Assembly (NCBI GenBank): GCA_900547775.1
Contig: URHW01000008.1
Span: forward strand, 1 to 36,805
Reading direction: 5' to 3'
Length of the DNA: 36,805 nucleotides
DNA from: an uncultured Mycoplasmatota bacterium
GTDB taxonomy: Bacteria; Bacillota_I; Bacilli_A; RF39; UBA660
Part shown: piece after piece, positions 1 through 7,671 of the stretch
Numbering within the stretch: the stretch's first letter is position 1
Layout of the letters: every line of letters starts with the position of its first letter
The notes under the pieces: generated by a model
Told to the model about the DNA's origin: nothing
The model's input: only the letters and a program-made list of their open reading frames with translations
Databases searched by the model: none
Made by a program: the position numbers and the translations under genes

Positions 1-578
1 ATGAAGCTACACATGCAAATACAAATAATAGTACAATACTAACTAATTTAGAAACATGGTATAATAATAATCTAAAAACATATGCTGATGCAATAGCTGA
101 TACTGAATGGTGCAATGATAAAACAAATGTAACAGATACAACATATGATCCATGGAGCATAACTCCAAATGGACTAGGATATGCTAAAAATGTAACATAT
201 TATGGTGCTACCCAGAGATTAGTAGGTACTAGTGGCACTGGTCCTAGTTTAAAATGTAATGGAGAATTAAGTAAAATAACATCAAAAGTAGGATTAATAA
301 CAGCAGATGAATTAGCACTTGCTGGATATGCTTATGGTAGTGGTAATATTACAACATATTTACAAGAAAATGCTACGGATACTTATTGGTGGTCCTTGTC
401 TCCTTACGGCTTCGATGGCGGCAGCGCTGACGTTTGGTACGTTAACGGCAGCGTTGGCAGCTTCGTCAACTACGACGTGGACGATACCGACGGTGTCCGC
501 CCTTCGATTTCTCTTAAGTCGACGACCAACGTAACTGGAGAAGGTACCAGTAGTTCCCCATACATAATAAGTATGTAA
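1..578 (+). CDS. Surface protein with hypervariable C-terminal domain (copy 1, 5' truncated)
   Basis: The open frame enters at base 3 and ends at TAA 576-578; the start lies outside the window. The last ~191 residues align closely with the C-terminal parts of the proteins at 15106-16692 and 26536-28107: a Thr/Asn-rich stretch with TILTNLETWY, NVTYYGATQRL and GLITADELA, then WWSLSP and a variable stretch closing in GVRPSISL. The WWSLSP...GVRPSISL frame resembles DUF6273-type domains, which I take to have a C-type-lectin/formylglycine-enzyme-like fold. The paralogues have an N-terminal membrane anchor, so this domain is probably exposed outside the cell. Ligand unknown. The variable part has base and codon use unlike the rest of the gene. 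Family membership is firm; the fold is inferred. Confidence 0.85.
   Translation, partial: EATHANTNNSTILTNLETWYNNNLKTYADAIADTEWCNDKTNVTDTTYDPWSITPNGLGYAKNVTYYGATQRLVGTSGTGPSLKCNGELSKITSKVGLITADELALAGYAYGSGNITTYLQENATDTYWWSLSPYGFDGGSADVWYVNGSVGSFVNYDVDDTDGVRPSISLKSTTNVTGEGTSSSPYIISM
405..500 (+). other. Hypervariable segment of copy 1 (candidate DGR variable repeat)
   Basis: 32 codons between the conserved WWSLSP and RPSISL codons. From 369 to 530 no codon ends in A, although upstream codons in the same gene mostly end in A or T. Against copy 3 (27934-28029) the segment has the same length and 21 substitutions, 15 of them at codon positions 1 or 2, whereas the preceding 54 nt differ at one base. 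Many changed codons are of the form NNC or NNT, as expected if a template of AAC/AAT/TAC codons were copied with adenine-specific errors. The mechanism is inferred. Confidence 0.6.
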
Positions 579-911
579 ACAGGGCGAAGATAAAAAAGGT
601 CGAAATCGTCAGTCGCAGATGCCTTTGAGAAACCCTTCGAGGGACAAACAGACAGGCGAGAGAGATAAATAGAATAAGTGATGTTTTGATACGTGTGCGT
701 GGCAAGCGCGCATGCTGATTCTCCGATTGGAGAGTACCCACTTGTCACATCCCTAAGCGCCTTTTGCGTGTATTTATACATGCGAAAGGCGGCGAGTTTT
801 CAACAAAGGGAGGTCTTTGACTTTTCTAGGGGAGTTTATGGTGGACGCGGGTTTTGGACGTTTGAGATTAGGTATGTGTTTTATCTGCAAGATAAATGAA
901 AGGGATTTGTT
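579..911 (+). other. Hairpin-rich intergenic region, possible structured RNA
   Basis: No convincing gene lies in these ~330 bases, which look clearly richer in G+C than the neighbouring genes. Visible structure: a 15-bp stem (758-772 with 777-791, loop TTTA) containing two G-U pairs; a TCTCC/GGAGA hairpin around 719-732; a TGTGCG/CGCGCA stem near 694-712; and GATGT (680-684) able to pair with ACATC (746-750), enclosing the latter two as a three-way junction. I do not recognise RNase P, tmRNA, SRP or 6S signatures. It could be an unknown non-coding RNA, a leader for the next gene, or a remnant of an acquired element. Open frames here lack ribosome-binding sites. Confidence 0.4.
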
Positions 912-1814
912 ATGAAGAGTGATAATAGTAATGAACCTATTACGTTAGGTATATTAAAAAAAGAGAAGTCTAGTAAGCCTGCTTTTGTGCTTATTTGTTT
1001 TATGCTACTATTGGGGACTTGTTTCGGTCTTCCTTATATTAAAGATTATATTAACAATAATAATAATTCCTTTTCTATATGGGTTAGGGGGCTTTTAAAT
1101 AATTTTACTAGTGATAATGAGCCTGCGCCTAGCCCGGTTGCTCCTAGTGATGATAAGAATGTTTTAAGTAAGAGTAGTACTATTTCTTATCAAGGTATTA
1201 AGCTTACTAATTTTAGTTTAGAAGGCACTAAGATAAGTTTTGATATGTCATCTAATACTGATTTTAATTTGGATGAACATAAACTATTTTTAGAGGTATA
1301 TGGTACTAAGGATTTGCTTACTAGAGTGAAGCTTACTGGTAATGTTAATGCTGATGTTAGAAGTGTTACTAATAATTTATATAAACTTACTGTTAATAGT
1401 GGTGAGTTATATTATGGTAAGATAGTTAATCTTTCTTTAGATGATTATCCAATTGTTAGTGGTATTAGTTCTTTGATGTGTACTTTAAATAACAGAACGA
1501 TTACCTATAGTTTTGAAGAAGATATTTTAAAGAGTGTTCATGATAATGTTACGAATAATGATACTAGTGATATTGATACATATATGGCTTTACTTGGGAA
1601 ATATCAGGAATTATCTAATAGATTAGTTAGTAATGGGTTAGTTAGTACTACAGAGGAAACTGATAGTGGATTTGCTTTTAATGCAGATGTTCCATTAAGT
1701 GAGAATATAAGGGAAACTTTAGGTGAGGATTATGATTATAATTATTTTTATATGAATGCACCACTTAAAGAGGTTAGTTATGATATGTTAACTAAAGGAT
1801 TTGATTGTAAGTGA
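912..1814 (+). CDS. Single-pass membrane protein of unknown function, first gene of the scpAB operon
   Basis: 300 aa. A charged cytoplasmic N-terminus (~24 residues) is followed by one transmembrane segment (about 24-45, FVLICFMLLLGTCFGLPYI), a low-complexity Asn/Pro/Ser linker, and an extracytoplasmic beta-rich domain with no motif I recognise. The start is preceded by GAAAGGG. The stop codon overlaps the GTG start of scpA by four bases (GTGA), so the two are translationally coupled and co-transcribed. Partnership with condensin genes does not by itself indicate a role in chromosome organisation. I do not recognise the family. Confidence 0.75.
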   Translation: MKSDNSNEPITLGILKKEKSSKPAFVLICFMLLLGTCFGLPYIKDYINNNNNSFSIWVRGLLNNFTSDNEPAPSPVAPSDDKNVLSKSSTISYQGIKLTNFSLEGTKISFDMSSNTDFNLDEHKLFLEVYGTKDLLTRVKLTGNVNADVRSVTNNLYKLTVNSGELYYGKIVNLSLDDYPIVSGISSLMCTLNNRTITYSFEEDILKSVHDNVTNNDTSDIDTYMALLGKYQELSNRLVSNGLVSTTEETDSGFAFNADVPLSENIRETLGEDYDYNYFYMNAPLKEVSYDMLTKGFDCK

Positions 1815-2527
1815 ATATAAAGATAAATGATTTTGATGGGCCACTAGATTTGTTATGGCATTTAATTAAGGCTCATAAGATGGATATATATGATATAAAT
1901 ATAGAGAAGATTACTAAAGAATATTTAAGTTATATTAATGAGCATAAAGAGCTTACTATTGATGGGGCTAGTGAGTATTTAGTTATGGCTTCTGAACTTA
2001 TTCATTTAAAGAGTAAGTTACTTCTTAATAAGAATGATGAAGAGGAAGATGCTGAGTATGAAATTAACACAGAAGACGATTTAAGAAATAGGTTAATTGA
2101 GTATGAAAAGTTAAAGGCTGCTGCTGATAGATTAGTTGAGCTTGAAGATAAAAGAAAAGAGGTTTTAACTAAACTTCCTTCTAATTTAAGTGAATATGCT
2201 GATAAGAGTGTTAAACTAAGTAGTGATATTACTTTAGATGATTTGCTTAAGGCATTTGAGGGTTATTTAAATAGAAAAAAATTAGATGAACCAGTTAATA
2301 AGGCAGTTACTAAAAGAGAGTTAAGTGTTGAAGATAGATGTTTAAGCATCAAGAGTTATCTTCATAATAGAGGTAAAATTAACTTTTTAGATTTGTTTGA
2401 TGAAGTAGATAAGCCTTATGTAATTGTTACTTTCTTAGGAATTCTTAATTTAGTTAAGTCTAGGGAAGCAGTAATTAGTCAGGAGTATAATTTTGGTGAT
2501 ATATATATTGAAGAGAGGTTATCATAA
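1811..2527 (+). CDS. scpA: Segregation and condensation protein A (kleisin)
   Basis: 238 aa, the usual ScpA length. It is the kleisin subunit that bridges the SMC heads and binds ScpB in the SMC-ScpAB complex, which compacts and segregates the chromosome. The N-terminal signature FDGPLDLLWHLI followed by AHKMDIYDINIEKITKEYL is diagnostic, and the C-terminal winged-helix region (about 170-235) is present. The central part is acidic and helical. The GTG start overlaps the previous stop; the TAA stop overlaps the scpB ATG by one base, indicating tight coupling of ScpA and ScpB synthesis. Confidence 0.95.
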   Translation: MNIKINDFDGPLDLLWHLIKAHKMDIYDINIEKITKEYLSYINEHKELTIDGASEYLVMASELIHLKSKLLLNKNDEEEDAEYEINTEDDLRNRLIEYEKLKAAADRLVELEDKRKEVLTKLPSNLSEYADKSVKLSSDITLDDLLKAFEGYLNRKKLDEPVNKAVTKRELSVEDRCLSIKSYLHNRGKINFLDLFDEVDKPYVIVTFLGILNLVKSREAVISQEYNFGDIYIEERLS

Positions 2528-3093
2528 TGAATAAGTTAGGTGTATTAGAGGGGTTACTTTTTGCAGTAGGTGATGAAGGACTTTCCATAGATAATATTAA
2601 GAGCATATTAGATGTTAGTGAGACAGAAGCTAAAAACTTACTTAGTATGCTTCAAAAAAGATATGAATCTGATGGGTATGGACTTAGAATTAGTTATTTA
2701 GGAGAGAACTTTAAACTTACTACTAAAAGAGAACATAAAGAGTATTATCAAAGACTAATTGAAAGACCTGAAAGTGATGAACTTAGTAGTGCAGCCTTAG
2801 AAACGCTTGCAATTATTGCATATAATGGGCCACTTACTAGACTTGAAATTGACCAGATGAGAGGTGTCTCTTCTGCGTATACATTAAGAAAACTTTTAGC
2901 TAAAGATCTTATTTATGTTAGTGGCAAGAGTGACTTAGTAGGAAAACCTAATTTATATTCAGTTTCTAAATATTTTTTAGATTTCTTTGGACTTGGCAGT
3001 TTAAGTGATTTACCTAAGGTAGAAAGTACACTTCATCCTGATAATGGTGATGATTTGTATTATTCAATGTACAAGGAGGATAACAATGATTAA
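2527..3093 (+). CDS. scpB: Segregation and condensation protein B
   Basis: 188 aa. ScpB forms dimers that bind ScpA within the SMC condensin. The sequence shows the two winged-helix units typical of the family: LEGLLFAVGDEGLSIDNI near the N-terminus and SSAALETLAIIAYNGPLTR with EIDQMRGV in the second half. The length is normal. It shares one base with the scpA stop and its own 3' end overlaps the next gene by eight bases, so the operon continues downstream. Confidence 0.95.
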   Translation: MNKLGVLEGLLFAVGDEGLSIDNIKSILDVSETEAKNLLSMLQKRYESDGYGLRISYLGENFKLTTKREHKEYYQRLIERPESDELSSAALETLAIIAYNGPLTRLEIDQMRGVSSAYTLRKLLAKDLIYVSGKSDLVGKPNLYSVSKYFLDFFGLGSLSDLPKVESTLHPDNGDDLYYSMYKEDNND

Positions 3094-3457
3094 TAAGGAT
3101 ATAAGGGAGTTTAAGGCTGATTTAGATAAGTATAATGCTAGTTTAAATAGTGCTTTAAATAAGGAAGAATGTGAAAAGATTTATCATGCATTTAAGGATG
3201 TAGTTAAAACTTATGTTTATAGTGCCAATGATTTTTTGCGAAAGACTTTTAATGATTTACCTACACCTTATGTTAAGAGTGAGGGTTATACAGGAATGTT
3301 TAAGCCAGGCGTTGAGATGCATTATAGAAGTAAATTAGAATATTATAGTGAACTTGATAGTCTTATTACTAGTAAGGGTTTAAGTGAAGAAGATATGCTT
3401 TATGCACAAGAAGCTATATACGTATTAAAGTTTTATTATCAAGATGTATTACAATAA
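3086..3457 (+). CDS. Small helical protein of unknown function
   Basis: 123 aa. The ATG at 3086 is chosen because AAGGAGG (3072-3078) lies at ideal spacing; the longer frame from 3044 would lie inside scpB. The protein is soluble, charged and predicted mostly helical, with no membrane segment or metal motif. It overlaps the end of scpB and is followed at once by a strong terminator, making it the last gene of the operon. I do not recognise the family. Confidence 0.75.
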   Translation: MINKDIREFKADLDKYNASLNSALNKEECEKIYHAFKDVVKTYVYSANDFLRKTFNDLPTPYVKSEGYTGMFKPGVEMHYRSKLEYYSELDSLITSKGLSEEDMLYAQEAIYVLKFYYQDVLQ

Positions 3458-3460
3458 AAA

Positions 3461-3489
3461 AACAGACGAAGATGTCTGTTATTTTTTTT
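3461..3489 (+). terminator. Rho-independent terminator of the scpAB operon
   Basis: Stem AACAGAC/GTCTGTT with loop GAAGAT, followed by ATTTTTTT. It stands directly after the last gene of the operon and before the convergent tRNA genes. Confidence 0.9.
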
Positions 3490-3490
3490 A

Positions 3491-3566
3491 TGGCTGCCCA
3501 GATAGGATTCGAACCTATGAAATGTTAGGGTCAGAGCCTAATGCCTTACCGCTTGGCTACTGGGCA
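3491..3566 (-). tRNA. tRNA-Gln (anticodon CUG)
   Basis: Read on the minus strand: acceptor TGCCCAG/CTGGGCA with discriminator G and encoded CCA, D-arm GCCAAGCGGTAAGGC, anticodon stem TTAGG/CCTAA with loop CTCTGAC (anticodon CTG), and T-arm ATAGG-TTCGAAT-CCTAT. The U1-A72 pair is typical of bacterial tRNA-Gln. 76 nt. Confidence 0.95.
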
Positions 3567-3567
3567 C

Positions 3568-3654
3568 TGGTGCTCGTAATCGGAGTCGAACCGATACTCC
3601 TTGTGGGAAATAGATTTTGAGTCTATCGCGTCTACCAATTCCGCCATACGAGCA
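3568..3654 (-). tRNA. tRNA-Leu (anticodon CAA)
   Basis: Minus strand, 87 nt with encoded CCA. Anticodon stem ATAGA/TCTAT, loop CTCAAAA (anticodon CAA, reading UUG), the long class II variable arm expected of tRNA-Leu, and T-loop TTCGACT. It lies one base from the tRNA-Gln gene and upstream of it, so the two are probably processed from one transcript. Confidence 0.95.
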
Positions 3655-3673
3655 GTACATGTCAATTATAACA

Positions 3674-4315
3674 CTAGTCAAGCGGAAAATACAATAGTTT
3701 AATTTTCTTATTTTTAATTTCAATAAGACCTTCATCTTTTAAATTCTTAAGTTCCCTTGTCATAGCACTTCTATCTATCGCAAGATAATCGGCTAGGGCA
3801 GTAAAACTTGATTTTAAATAAAGAACTCTAGCATTAGTCTCTTGATAAGAATTTTTAAAATATTCTAAAAGTTTATTTCTAATTGTTTTATTAGTTAGAA
3901 TATCTAATCTTTGACTTGCTTCAGTATATTTTTTATTTAAAAGTTCTAAAAGATTTATTAGAAACTGGGAGTATATTTGTGATGAAGTATTCTTAGGATT
4001 TAGTATAAAATGCATTTCCATAAATATTATTGTAACATCAGTCTTTGCTTCAATTTCATATTCCTTATTATTTAAATTTGAAATATTAGTACCCAAAATA
4101 TTACCTTCGCTAAGTTCTTCAATTATAATCTTATTTCCATTCTTATCTGTCTTTATTATATTTGCATCTCCTGCTATGATGATTCCAATAAAGTCATCGA
4201 TTTTTATTTTACTTAAAATAAGTTCATTTACATTAAAGTGTAAAGTATTTGCTTCTAACATTTTTAACAAAATGCCTTGTTTACTGGGGTGAATATTTTT
4301 AAAAAGATCATTCAT
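3674..4315 (-). CDS. Crp/Fnr-family transcriptional regulator
   Basis: 213 aa. An N-terminal cyclic-nucleotide-binding-like beta-roll (about 10-120) is followed by a long dimerisation helix and a C-terminal winged helix-turn-helix (FTALADYLAIDRSAMTRELK, then DEGLIEI). The ATG at 4315 is preferred over the GTG nine bases upstream because AGGTGG stands five bases before it. The protein contains no cysteine, so it cannot carry the Fe-S cluster of classical FNR; its signal is unknown. It is divergent from nrdDG-dut, with a perfect palindrome in the shared intergenic region, suggesting that it controls anaerobic dNTP synthesis and possibly itself. Confidence 0.88.
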   Translation of the reverse strand: MNDLFKNIHPSKQGILLKMLEANTLHFNVNELILSKIKIDDFIGIIIAGDANIIKTDKNGNKIIIEELSEGNILGTNISNLNNKEYEIEAKTDVTIIFMEMHFILNPKNTSSQIYSQFLINLLELLNKKYTEASQRLDILTNKTIRNKLLEYFKNSYQETNARVLYLKSSFTALADYLAIDRSAMTRELKNLKDEGLIEIKNKKIKLLYFPLD

Positions 4316-4352
4316 TTTGACCACCTAAAATAATTTTATCATTATTTTAATT

Positions 4353-4370
4353 TTGTTGCAATTGCAACAA
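4353..4370. promoter_or_regulatory. Perfect 18-bp palindrome, probable Crp/Fnr operator
   Basis: TTGTTGCAATTGCAACAA is fully self-complementary and lies between the divergent regulator and nrdD. Its centre (4361.5) is about 42 bp upstream of the start site expected from the nrdD -10 box at 4392-4397, the class II activator position of Crp/Fnr proteins. It does not look like an NrdR box. That the adjacent regulator binds here is inferred. Confidence 0.65.
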
Positions 4371-4391
4371 TACTATTTAGTAATAAGACGT

Positions 4392-4397
4392 TATAAT
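4392..4397 (+). promoter_or_regulatory. -10 box of the nrdD promoter
   Basis: TATAAT, with no good -35 hexamer 17 bp upstream. This fits an activator-dependent promoter using the palindrome at 4353-4370. The nrdD ribosome-binding site GGGAGG follows before the ATG. Confidence 0.6.
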
Positions 4398-4426
4398 GAA
4401 GTTGTTAAATATAGGGAGGAAGTAAA

Positions 4427-6580
4427 ATGAAAGTAATTAAAAGAGATGGACATATGGTAGATTATTGTCCAGAAAAAATTGAACAGGCTATTTTAAAAGC
4501 TAACAAAGAAGTTGAGGAAAGTGAGCAAGCTAGTAATACTCAAATTAAGAATATTATTAAGTATATTGAGTCTTTGGGTAAGAAGAGAATTTTAGTTGAA
4601 GATATTCAAGATATTATTGAGATGAAACTTATGAGTATTGGTAAATATAAACTTGCTAAGAAATATATTACATATCGTTATACAAGAGAACTTGTAAGAA
4701 GAAGTAATACTACAGATTTAGCTATTAAAGAACTTATTGATGGAGAAAATGAGTACTGGAATACAGAAAACTCAAATAAGAATGCCAAGATAGTTACTAC
4801 TCAAAGAGATTATCTAGCAGGAATAACAAGCACTGATATTACAAGAAGATTCTTATTACCAGAAGAAATAGTTGAAGCACATGACCAAGGAATTATTCAT
4901 TTCCATGATGCCGACTATTTTGCTCAAAATGCACTTCATAATTGTGATTTAATTAATTTAGAGGATATGCTTCAAAATGGAACTAACATTAATGGTGTAA
5001 TGATTGAAAAACCACATAAATTTTTAACAGCAGTGACAATTGCCACTCAGATTATTACAGCAGTATCATCAAGCCAGTACGGTGGATGCACTATAACACT
5101 TACTCATCTAGCTCCATTTGTTAGAGATAGTTACAATCGTTATTTAAAAATATATAAAAATAGAAAACTATCTAAAGAAGATTGCGAAAAGTTTGCTAAA
5201 GAAGATTTAAAGACTGAGATTACTGCTGGTGTTCAAACATTCCAATATCAAGTTAACTCAATGACGACAACTAACGGACAAGCACCTTTCTTAAGTGTTT
5301 GCATGTATCTAGGTGAAACTGAAGAATATAAAGAAGAACTTGCCATGATTATTGAAGAATTCTTAAATCAAAGAATTGAAGGAATGAAAAATGAAAAGGG
5401 TGTATATATTACTCCAGCATTCCCAAAACTTTTATACGTATTAGAAGAAGATAACATTCATGAAAATAGTAAGTATTACTACTTAACTGAACTTGCTGCT
5501 AAATGTACTGCTAAGAGAATGGTTCCAGACTATATCTCAGAAAAGATGATGAAGAAACTTAAAATTGATAAAAATGGTAACGGACAATGTTATCCATGCA
5601 TGGGCTGCAGAAGTTTCTTAACACCATATGTTGATAAGGAAGGTAAACCTAAGTATTATGGTAGATTTAATCAAGGTGTTGTTACAATAAACCTTGTTGA
5701 TGTAGCACTATCAGCAGATAAAGATGAAGAACTATTCTGGAAGATATTTGATGAAAGATTGGAACTTTGCCATAGAGCGCTTCAAATTAGACATAAACGC
5801 TTAGCAAAAGCAACAAGCGATGTAGCCCCAATATTATGGCAACATGGTGCTCTTGCTAGATTAGGTAAGGGAGAAAGTATTCATGAGTTATTACATGGTG
5901 GATACTCTACAATTAGTTTAGGTTATGCTGGTTTATATGAATGTGTTAAATTTATGACTGGACACTCTCATACTGATAATGGTAAGGGTAAAGAGTTTGC
6001 TTTAGAAGTTATGCAAAAATTAAATGATAAATGCAAAGAGTGGAAAGAAGCCGAAAACATGGATTACAGTGTTTATGGAACACCTATTGAAAGCACTACA
6101 TATAAATTTGCTAAATGTTTAAGAGAACGCTTTGGAATAATCAAAGGTATTACAGACCGTAATTATATTACTAACTCATACCATGTACCAGTATTTGAAG
6201 AAATAGATGCCTTTACTAAGTTATCGCTTGAAAGTGAATTCCAAAAGTTATCTCCTGGTGGAGCAATCTCTTACATTGAAACTCCTAATTTACAAAATAA
6301 CATCCCAGCAGTAATTGAAGTTATTAAGTTTATTTATGATAATATTATGTATGCTGAATTAAATACTAAGAGTGATTATTGCCAGAAGTGTGGATATGAT
6401 GGTGAGATTTTAATTAATGATGATCTAGAGTGGTATTGTCCTAACTGTGGAAATAAAGACCATGACACCCTAAATGTTGCGAGAAGAACATGCGGTTATA
6501 TTGGTACTAAGTTCTGGAATAAAGGTAGAACTCAAGAAATTAAAGAAAGAGTCTTACATTTAGATAATAAGGATGCATAA
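4427..6580 (+). CDS. nrdD: Anaerobic ribonucleoside-triphosphate reductase
   Basis: 717 aa, normal for class III reductases. It reduces ribonucleoside triphosphates to dNTPs without oxygen, using a glycyl radical. An N-terminal ATP-cone (about 1-95) for allosteric control precedes the catalytic barrel. A zinc site of two CxxC pairs (CQKC and CPNC) lies near 660-685, followed by the glycyl-radical motif RTCGYIG with Gly690 as the expected radical residue. A strong GGGAGG site precedes the ATG. Its stop overlaps the nrdG start by one base, so reductase and activase are co-expressed. It implies strict or facultative anaerobic growth. Confidence 0.97.
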   Translation: MKVIKRDGHMVDYCPEKIEQAILKANKEVEESEQASNTQIKNIIKYIESLGKKRILVEDIQDIIEMKLMSIGKYKLAKKYITYRYTRELVRRSNTTDLAIKELIDGENEYWNTENSNKNAKIVTTQRDYLAGITSTDITRRFLLPEEIVEAHDQGIIHFHDADYFAQNALHNCDLINLEDMLQNGTNINGVMIEKPHKFLTAVTIATQIITAVSSSQYGGCTITLTHLAPFVRDSYNRYLKIYKNRKLSKEDCEKFAKEDLKTEITAGVQTFQYQVNSMTTTNGQAPFLSVCMYLGETEEYKEELAMIIEEFLNQRIEGMKNEKGVYITPAFPKLLYVLEEDNIHENSKYYYLTELAAKCTAKRMVPDYISEKMMKKLKIDKNGNGQCYPCMGCRSFLTPYVDKEGKPKYYGRFNQGVVTINLVDVALSADKDEELFWKIFDERLELCHRALQIRHKRLAKATSDVAPILWQHGALARLGKGESIHELLHGGYSTISLGYAGLYECVKFMTGHSHTDNGKGKEFALEVMQKLNDKCKEWKEAENMDYSVYGTPIESTTYKFAKCLRERFGIIKGITDRNYITNSYHVPVFEEIDAFTKLSLESEFQKLSPGGAISYIETPNLQNNIPAVIEVIKFIYDNIMYAELNTKSDYCQKCGYDGEILINDDLEWYCPNCGNKDHDTLNVARRTCGYIGTKFWNKGRTQEIKERVLHLDNKDA

Positions 6581-7080
6581 TGGCAAGATATAATAAAATT
6601 AGAAAGATGGATATCTCTAATGGTCCTGGAGTTAGAGTATCAGTATTCATGCAAGGATGCACATTTAATTGTAAGAACTGTTTTAATCCAGAAACACATG
6701 ACTTTAATGGAGGCAAAGAGTTTACTGACGATACAATAAATGAAATATTAAATCTTTGCAATAATAGTTATATAGCTGGCTTATCTATTTTAGGGGGTGA
6801 GCCACTTCATAATAAGAATATAGATGCTAGTACAAAATTAGCAAAAGCATTTAAAGAAAAGTATCCAGATAAAAGTGTTTGGATATGGACTGGTTTTAAC
6901 TTTGAAGACTACGTTATGGATAAAGAAATAACTAAATACGCTGATTTTATTGTTGATGGTCAGTTTGAAGAAGATAACAAAAATCCAAAACTTTTGTATT
7001 CAGGTTCTAGTAATCAAAGAGTTATCAATGTAAAAAAGACAATGAAAAAAGGTAAAGTAGTAGAGGAGAATAATTTATGA
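6580..7080 (+). CDS. nrdG: Anaerobic ribonucleotide reductase activating protein (radical SAM)
   Basis: 166 aa. This radical SAM enzyme generates the glycyl radical on NrdD. The Cx3CxxC cluster motif is CTFNCKNC with Cys27, Cys31 and Cys34, and LSILGGEPL matches the SAM-binding GGE region. Its start overlaps the nrdD stop (TAATG), and its own stop overlaps the dut start (ATGA), making one translationally coupled operon. The length is typical. Confidence 0.96.
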   Translation: MARYNKIRKMDISNGPGVRVSVFMQGCTFNCKNCFNPETHDFNGGKEFTDDTINEILNLCNNSYIAGLSILGGEPLHNKNIDASTKLAKAFKEKYPDKSVWIWTGFNFEDYVMDKEITKYADFIVDGQFEEDNKNPKLLYSGSSNQRVINVKKTMKKGKVVEENNL

Positions 7081-7535
7081 AATTAAGAGGATTTGAAGTT
7101 GCTAAAGGATGGGAAAACAAGGACATTCACATACCAGTTAGAAAAACTGCAAACTCTGCTGGATATGATGTGGAAGCGGCAGAAGATGTTGTTATTCATC
7201 CATTTAAATTAGGAGATAAACCAACACTTATTCCTACTGGACTTAAAGCATACTGCCAGAGTGATGAATGGTTTATGCTTGCTAATAGAAGTTCTAATCC
7301 TATTAAAAGAGGACTTGTGATGGCAAATAGTATTGGTGTTATTGATAGTGATTATTATGGTAACCCTGATAACGATGGGCACTTTATGTTTGCATACTAT
7401 AACTTCTTTAATGAGGACGTTGTTATTAAAAAGGGTGATGTAATAGGTCAAGTTATTTTCCAAAAGTATTTAGTTACTGATGATGATAATGCAACAGGCA
7501 TGCGTGCTGGTGGATTTGGCTCTACTGATAAATAG
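7077..7535 (+). CDS. dut: dUTP diphosphatase
   Basis: 152 aa trimeric-type dUTPase that hydrolyses dUTP to dUMP, limiting uracil in DNA and feeding dTMP synthesis. The five family motifs are visible: SAGYDVEA (1), ANRSS (2), GVIDSDYYG (3), GDVIGQVIFQK (4) and the C-terminal RAGGFGSTDK (5). It is coupled to nrdG by a four-base overlap, joining nucleotide pool cleaning to anaerobic dNTP synthesis. A terminator follows immediately. Confidence 0.95.
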   Translation: MKLRGFEVAKGWENKDIHIPVRKTANSAGYDVEAAEDVVIHPFKLGDKPTLIPTGLKAYCQSDEWFMLANRSSNPIKRGLVMANSIGVIDSDYYGNPDNDGHFMFAYYNFFNEDVVIKKGDVIGQVIFQKYLVTDDDNATGMRAGGFGSTDK

Positions 7536-7556
7536 GAAGAAATTCCTATTTTTTTT
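7531..7556 (+). terminator. Rho-independent terminator of nrdD-nrdG-dut
   Basis: 8-bp stem AATAGGAA/TTCCTATT with a GAAA tetraloop, followed by T6. It begins within the last codons of dut. Confidence 0.9.
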
Positions 7557-7566
7557 ATGCTTAGTG

Positions 7567-7575
7567 TGGTATAAT
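7567..7575 (+). promoter_or_regulatory. Extended -10 promoter of tRNA-Arg
   Basis: TGGTATAAT, a TGn-extended -10 element, ends nine bases before the mature tRNA 5' end. No clear -35 box is visible. Confidence 0.65.
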
Positions 7576-7583
7576 TCTATTGT

Positions 7584-7660
7584 GTCCTTGTAGCACAGTA
7601 GGATAGTGCAATCGCCTCCTAAGCGATAGGTCGGCAGTTCGAATCTGCCCAGGGACGCCA
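7584..7660 (+). tRNA. tRNA-Arg (anticodon CCU)
   Basis: 77 nt with encoded CCA. Acceptor GTCCTTG/CAGGGAC, anticodon stem ATCGC/GCGAT with loop CTCCTAA (anticodon CCT, reading AGG), and T-arm GGCAG-TTCGAAT-CTGCC. Own promoter and terminator. Confidence 0.95.
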
Positions 7661-7671
7661 TTATTGTGATT

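Noticed and set aside
470..781. Minus-strand frames across the end of copy 1 and the following intergenic region
   Set aside because: Shadow frames without ribosome-binding sites, crossing a verified coding region.
836..870. GGTGGACGCGGGTTTTGGA, similar to a tmRNA 3' end
   Set aside because: No matching 5' acceptor half, tag-peptide frame or CCA end nearby.
693..899. 68-codon frame in the GC-rich intergenic region
   Set aside because: No ribosome-binding site, no recognisable family, and it covers the strongest RNA hairpins.
3538..3735. Minus-strand 65-codon frame
   Set aside because: It runs through the tRNA-Leu gene and is not a protein gene.
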